IMG/VR virus record: IMGVR_UViG_3300037427_001734
Coordinates: 1-43,440 of that record
Origin: a virus
Reading direction: 5' to 3' (one strand)
DNA length: 43,440 bases
The position numbers and the translations under genes were made by a program. Position 1 is the first letter of the stretch. Every line of letters starts with the position of its first letter. Below the pieces are notes generated by a model, which had not been told where the DNA came from, did not search any database, and saw only the letters and a list, made by a program, of their open reading frames with translations. Positions 40,253 through 43,440 of the stretch are shown here, piece after piece.

Positions 40253-41140
40253 ATGCCAAAAGAAAAGTTTACTGATATAAATATTTTAGACGAAGATGGT
40301 GTGGAGCACAACATTCGAGTCATTAAACCCACAAACAAACTCAATTCAGAGGCCCAAAGAATTGGAGCCAAGGTTTGGACTGACTGCATCCAAGATGGAG
40401 TTATGACCAAGCAGGAGCTCAAGCAGCTAATGAAGGATAAAGGAATTTGGGGTGAAGCCCACGACAAGCGTCAAAGGGAAATAGAAGACTCACTTGTATC
40501 CCTCGAAAGACGGCTTTATATTAATAAGAGAAAGAAGATGAAACTCTCTGAAGCAAAGCAAATTGCTTACGACATGAAGAGAAAGAGAATAGAGCTGCGG
40601 GATCATATTGCTGAAAGAATCGCCCTAGAGAGTAATACTGCAGAATCTTTAGCAGATAATGCTAAATTTGACTTTCTTGTGGCAAATTGCACTTTGTTCC
40701 AAAACGGACAAAAGGTGTATAAAACAATAGAAGACTATCAAAATGGAGCTGATGACATCGTAGCATTTACCGCTGCTGCAGCACTAGCGGAGATGTTATA
40801 CTCTTTAGACGCTTCTTTTGAAAGAGGGTTGCCGGAAAATAAGTTTTTAGTGGCCGCTGGATTGGTTAATGAAGACTTAGATCTGGTAAATAAAGAAGGT
40901 GAGTTAGTTGACCTAGATGGTAAGGTTATCAACGAAAGAGGTTGGTATCAAGACGAAGACGGTAATAGGGTTGATAAAAATGGAAACCCGATGACTGACC
41001 AAGGTACTTATATCCCCCAAGTATCTTATATAGATGATGAAACTGGGGAGGAAATAGTTGTTAGTTTAGACGACGAACAAGAAGGAGAAGACACACCAGA
41101 GGAAGAAACAACAGAAGAAAACAACGACACGGAAAGTTAA
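40253..41140 (+). CDS. Pre-tape-measure tail assembly protein (paralogue 2)
   Basis: A 295-residue protein. Residues 1-170 are helical with the conserved DGVMTKQELKQLMKDKGIW segment that pairs it with the 38836 gene. A middle helical region carries LADNAKFDFLVANCTLFQNG, matching RTDQFRELCRICTYKDD of the paralogue in position. The C-terminal third is acidic and repetitive: GELVDLDGKVINERGWYQDE, DGNRVDKNGNPMTDQGTY and an end of Asp/Glu with Thr. The DxDGxxxD-like repeats resemble calcium-binding loops but could be simple linkers. It lies before the tape measure as assembly chaperones do. The start lacks a clear ribosome site and overlaps its neighbours' spacing closely. Confidence 0.55.
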   Translation: MPKEKFTDINILDEDGVEHNIRVIKPTNKLNSEAQRIGAKVWTDCIQDGVMTKQELKQLMKDKGIWGEAHDKRQREIEDSLVSLERRLYINKRKKMKLSEAKQIAYDMKRKRIELRDHIAERIALESNTAESLADNAKFDFLVANCTLFQNGQKVYKTIEDYQNGADDIVAFTAAAALAEMLYSLDASFERGLPENKFLVAAGLVNEDLDLVNKEGELVDLDGKVINERGWYQDEDGNRVDKNGNPMTDQGTYIPQVSYIDDETGEEIVVSLDDEQEGEDTPEEETTEENNDTES

Positions 41141-41175
41141 AGATAGTGTAGTCACGCATATGAAAGCACTTTATA

Positions 41176-43440
41176 ATGTCTAAATTCGTACTGACTGCAC
41201 AGTTGCAGCTACAAGCGCCTACAAACACTAGACAGGTAGTCACAAATATCCAGAATCAACTGGGTGGTGGTGTTACTGTCCATGTCAATGTTAAAAATGG
41301 TAAGCAAGCCAACAAGCAAGTAAAAGACCTAGCAAATAATACTAACGCAGCTGCTGACGCAGCTACTAAACTTGGTAGGTCGTTTGCTGTTTCGTTTAAG
41401 CGCTTTGCTGCTTTCTCTATTGCCACAAGAGCTGTCGGGGTATTTACCCGAAGTCTTGGTGACTCAGTACGTGCTGCTGTTGACTTTGAAAGACAACTTA
41501 TAAAGGTTTCTCAGGTTACTGGGAAATCAATGCGTGATCTAAAAGGGCTTACTGATGAGGTAACTAGGTTAGCAACTGGCTTAGGTGTTAGCTCTTCAGA
41601 GCTGTTGAATGTTTCTAGAATCTTGGCTCAGGCTGGTTTATCTGCTAATAATACCAAAACAGCCTTAGCAGCCCTAGCAAAATCTTCTCTTGCTGCCACG
41701 TTTGATGATATTACTCAAACTGCTGAAGGCGCAATTGCTATCCTTAATCAGTTCGGCCAAGGCGCAGCCGCCTTGGAGAGCCAGCTTGGTGCCATTAACG
41801 CTGTTGCTGGCCAGTTTGCTGTTGAATCGGCAGACTTGATTGCGGTCATAAGACGTACTGGTGGTGTGTTTAAAGCTGCTGGTGGTGACCTCAATGAGCT
41901 TATTGCGCTCTTCACTTCTGTTAGATCTACTACTCGTGAGTCGGCTGAATCTATTGCCACTGGTCTTAGAACTATTTTCACACGTATCCAAAGACCAAAA
42001 ACTATTCAATACCTACAAGACTTAGGGATATCCCTTACAGACGCTGAAGGTAAGTTTGTAGGGGCATACGAAGCTATAAGAATACTTAGTAACGCTATGG
42101 CCAATATGGAGGCAGGTGATCTTAAGTTCATTGAAATAGCCGAACAGCTTGGTGGTTTTAGACAAATCGGTAAGATTATTCCGTTATTGTCAGAATTCGC
42201 TACCGCTGAGCGCGCACGTCAAGTTGCAATGGATGGAGCAAACTCACTCACTGAAGATGCAGCAACCGCACAAGGTGCACTTTTGGTCAGGGTCACTGCG
42301 CTCAAAGAAGAGTTTTTAGCATTAGTCAGAAGTATGACAGCCGCGCCACTATTTCAAATAATGGCCAACTCAGCTATTTCTTTAGCTAGTGCGCTTGTAA
42401 AGGTTGCAAGTGTTCTTAAAAACATTCTACCTCTTATAACTGCTTTAGGTGCTGTGAAGATATTTGGCACGCTCGGCAAGTTTGCTGGCGGCTTTGGTGG
42501 CCAGCTAGCTGGAGCAGGCGGGCCTAGAGCCTTTGCTAGTGGTGGTTTAGTTCCCGGCACTGGCAACAGAGACACTGTTCCCGCAATGCTAACACCCGGC
42601 GAGTTCGTTATAAGAAAATCAAGCGTGGGCAAAATCGGCACGAATAGACTCTCAGCAATGAACGCCAAGGGTTATAATAAAGGCGGAAAAATATTAGACG
42701 CCAAGAAGTTAGCAGTCATATCTTCTGACCCTTTCAACGCCACTCCTTGGGCGGACACTGATTCAATTCCCTCATCTGAGGTAGGCAAAAAAAGACCTTC
42801 TAATAACTGGGAAGGGCCTCAAGGTAAAGGTGCCAAAGCTTTAATAGGTGGCGTATTCCAAGCTGGAACGCCGGGAGCAGAAGCCGCTTTAAAATCCATT
42901 GCAGACCAGATGGGCAATAGTAAATCCTTTAAATTTACCTCTGAAGGACTTTCGTCAAAGGTGGCGAAAAAGTTTGATGAAGCTTTAGACGAAGGCGTTG
43001 TCACTGGCGTCAATGCATCAATTGGTCAATTATCAAAAAGTCTTGGCGCTGGAAAACCAAAAACAAAAATGCCAGATGGCAGCGCACTCGTAAACGCTGG
43101 ATTTAAAGGTAGTTTATTTGAAGAAGTTCTCGCTGGATTTAATGGGGCGCCTACTGCCGACATCGCTGACGAAACTGCTCCATGGGACTTTCCTCAAGGT
43201 ATATCTGGAACTCTCGGAAATCTTTATAAAACAGCAAAAGAAGCTCAGCTAATTGATGCAAAATTAGTAGCCGCAAAAGACAGAAAGAAAACAAAGATAG
43301 ATGACGAAGGTAATATAACATCCGGCGTTTCTAAATACACAAATTCAGCCTTTGTGAGTAAGGCCACTTCAGCTTTGACTCAGGCAGTTTATCATAAAGC
43401 ATTTGACGCTGGAAAGGCAGCTGAGCAGCCAGTCCCCGGA
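41176..43440 (+). CDS. Tail tape measure protein, 5' part
   Basis: Open to the window end; 755 codons visible from ATG at 41176. It sets tail length and enters the host with DNA. After a short beta start (MSKFVLTAQLQLQAP) the TP901-type domain follows: AVDFERQLIKVSQVTGKSM, GLTDEVTRLATGLGVSSSEL, ILAQAGLSANNTKTALAAL, TQTAEGAIAILNQFGQG, RRTGGVFKAAGGDLNELIAL and IATGLRTIFTRIQRP. Then a hydrophobic segment (LVKVASVLKNILPLITALGA) and a GGLVPGTGNRDTVPAMLTPG motif typical of tape measures. Near residues 645-696 a set GSLFE, PWDF and LIDAK resembles PD-(D/E)XK nucleases and is unusual here. The ribosome site is weak. Confidence 0.9.
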   Translation, partial: MSKFVLTAQLQLQAPTNTRQVVTNIQNQLGGGVTVHVNVKNGKQANKQVKDLANNTNAAADAATKLGRSFAVSFKRFAAFSIATRAVGVFTRSLGDSVRAAVDFERQLIKVSQVTGKSMRDLKGLTDEVTRLATGLGVSSSELLNVSRILAQAGLSANNTKTALAALAKSSLAATFDDITQTAEGAIAILNQFGQGAAALESQLGAINAVAGQFAVESADLIAVIRRTGGVFKAAGGDLNELIALFTSVRSTTRESAESIATGLRTIFTRIQRPKTIQYLQDLGISLTDAEGKFVGAYEAIRILSNAMANMEAGDLKFIEIAEQLGGFRQIGKIIPLLSEFATAERARQVAMDGANSLTEDAATAQGALLVRVTALKEEFLALVRSMTAAPLFQIMANSAISLASALVKVASVLKNILPLITALGAVKIFGTLGKFAGGFGGQLAGAGGPRAFASGGLVPGTGNRDTVPAMLTPGEFVIRKSSVGKIGTNRLSAMNAKGYNKGGKILDAKKLAVISSDPFNATPWADTDSIPSSEVGKKRPSNNWEGPQGKGAKALIGGVFQAGTPGAEAALKSIADQMGNSKSFKFTSEGLSSKVAKKFDEALDEGVVTGVNASIGQLSKSLGAGKPKTKMPDGSALVNAGFKGSLFEEVLAGFNGAPTADIADETAPWDFPQGISGTLGNLYKTAKEAQLIDAKLVAAKDRKKTKIDDEGNITSGVSKYTNSAFVSKATSALTQAVYHKAFDAGKAAEQPVPG

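Noticed and set aside
41160-41183. Seven-codon ORF before the tape measure
   Set aside because: No Shine-Dalgarno site, and it overlaps the tape measure start without any supporting structure.

Overview
The window is a 43 kb stretch of a tailed double-stranded DNA phage (Caudoviricetes). Every credible gene is on the + strand, genes are tightly packed, and most junctions overlap (ATGA, TAATG) or lie a few bases apart behind Shine-Dalgarno sites, so the host is bacterial. Base composition is AT-leaning. The fibre repeat families, the adhesin-like proteins, the sulfotransferase and the GDP-mannose dehydratase resemble genes of large aquatic or marine phages; this host guess is an inference. No tail sheath or baseplate wedge is recognisable between the tail tube and the tape measure, so a long non-contractile tail is more likely, but the window ends inside the tape measure gene.

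Layout: (1) 1-3764, accessory and packaging-linked genes: the end of a coiled-coil protein, two HNH endonucleases around a GDP-mannose 4,6-dehydratase, an ERCC4-type nuclease and a ClpP-like protease. (2) 3761-11031, head module: large terminase, portal, a gp21-like prohead protease with an apparent nested scaffold gene, a probable decoration protein and the major capsid protein, closed by a clear intrinsic terminator. (3) 11084-24144, a small virion protein and three very large fibre or adhesin genes (1473, 880 and 1832 codons). (4) 24144-30232, a surface-modification island: sulfotransferase, two methyltransferases, a PrimPol-like/BT4734-like protein, a GT34-type glycosyltransferase, a WavE-like protein, a beta-helix protein and an unknown. 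(5) 30314-35403, small structural genes and a second set of fibres, including N-terminal paralogues of two of the large fibres. (6) 35412-43440, connector and tail genes: probable stopper, completion and terminator proteins, a duplicated-domain tail tube protein, two paralogous pre-tape-measure proteins around a small gene, and the 5' 755 codons of the tape measure.

How it fits together: terminase, portal, protease/scaffold and capsid build and fill the head; connector proteins, tube, assembly proteins and tape measure build the tail; the fibres provide host recognition; the embedded sugar, sulfate and methyl transfer enzymes probably decorate fibres, capsid or host envelope. A sequence family (TGTGTATAATA-like, usually followed by GTA and AACATTC-like sequence) sits in five of the six intergenic gaps longer than 50 bases and looks like the phage's late promoter. 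The sixth such gap (38705-38835) instead holds a tiny leader ORF and a hairpin that places the next gene's start codon in its loop.

Best leads: the promoter family, the leader-peptide/hairpin switch before the 38836 gene, a PD-(D/E)XK-like motif set inside the tape measure, the PrimPol-like protein in the fibre island, and the paralogous fibre-anchor modules. No tRNA, CRISPR array, integrase or insertion sequence was seen.
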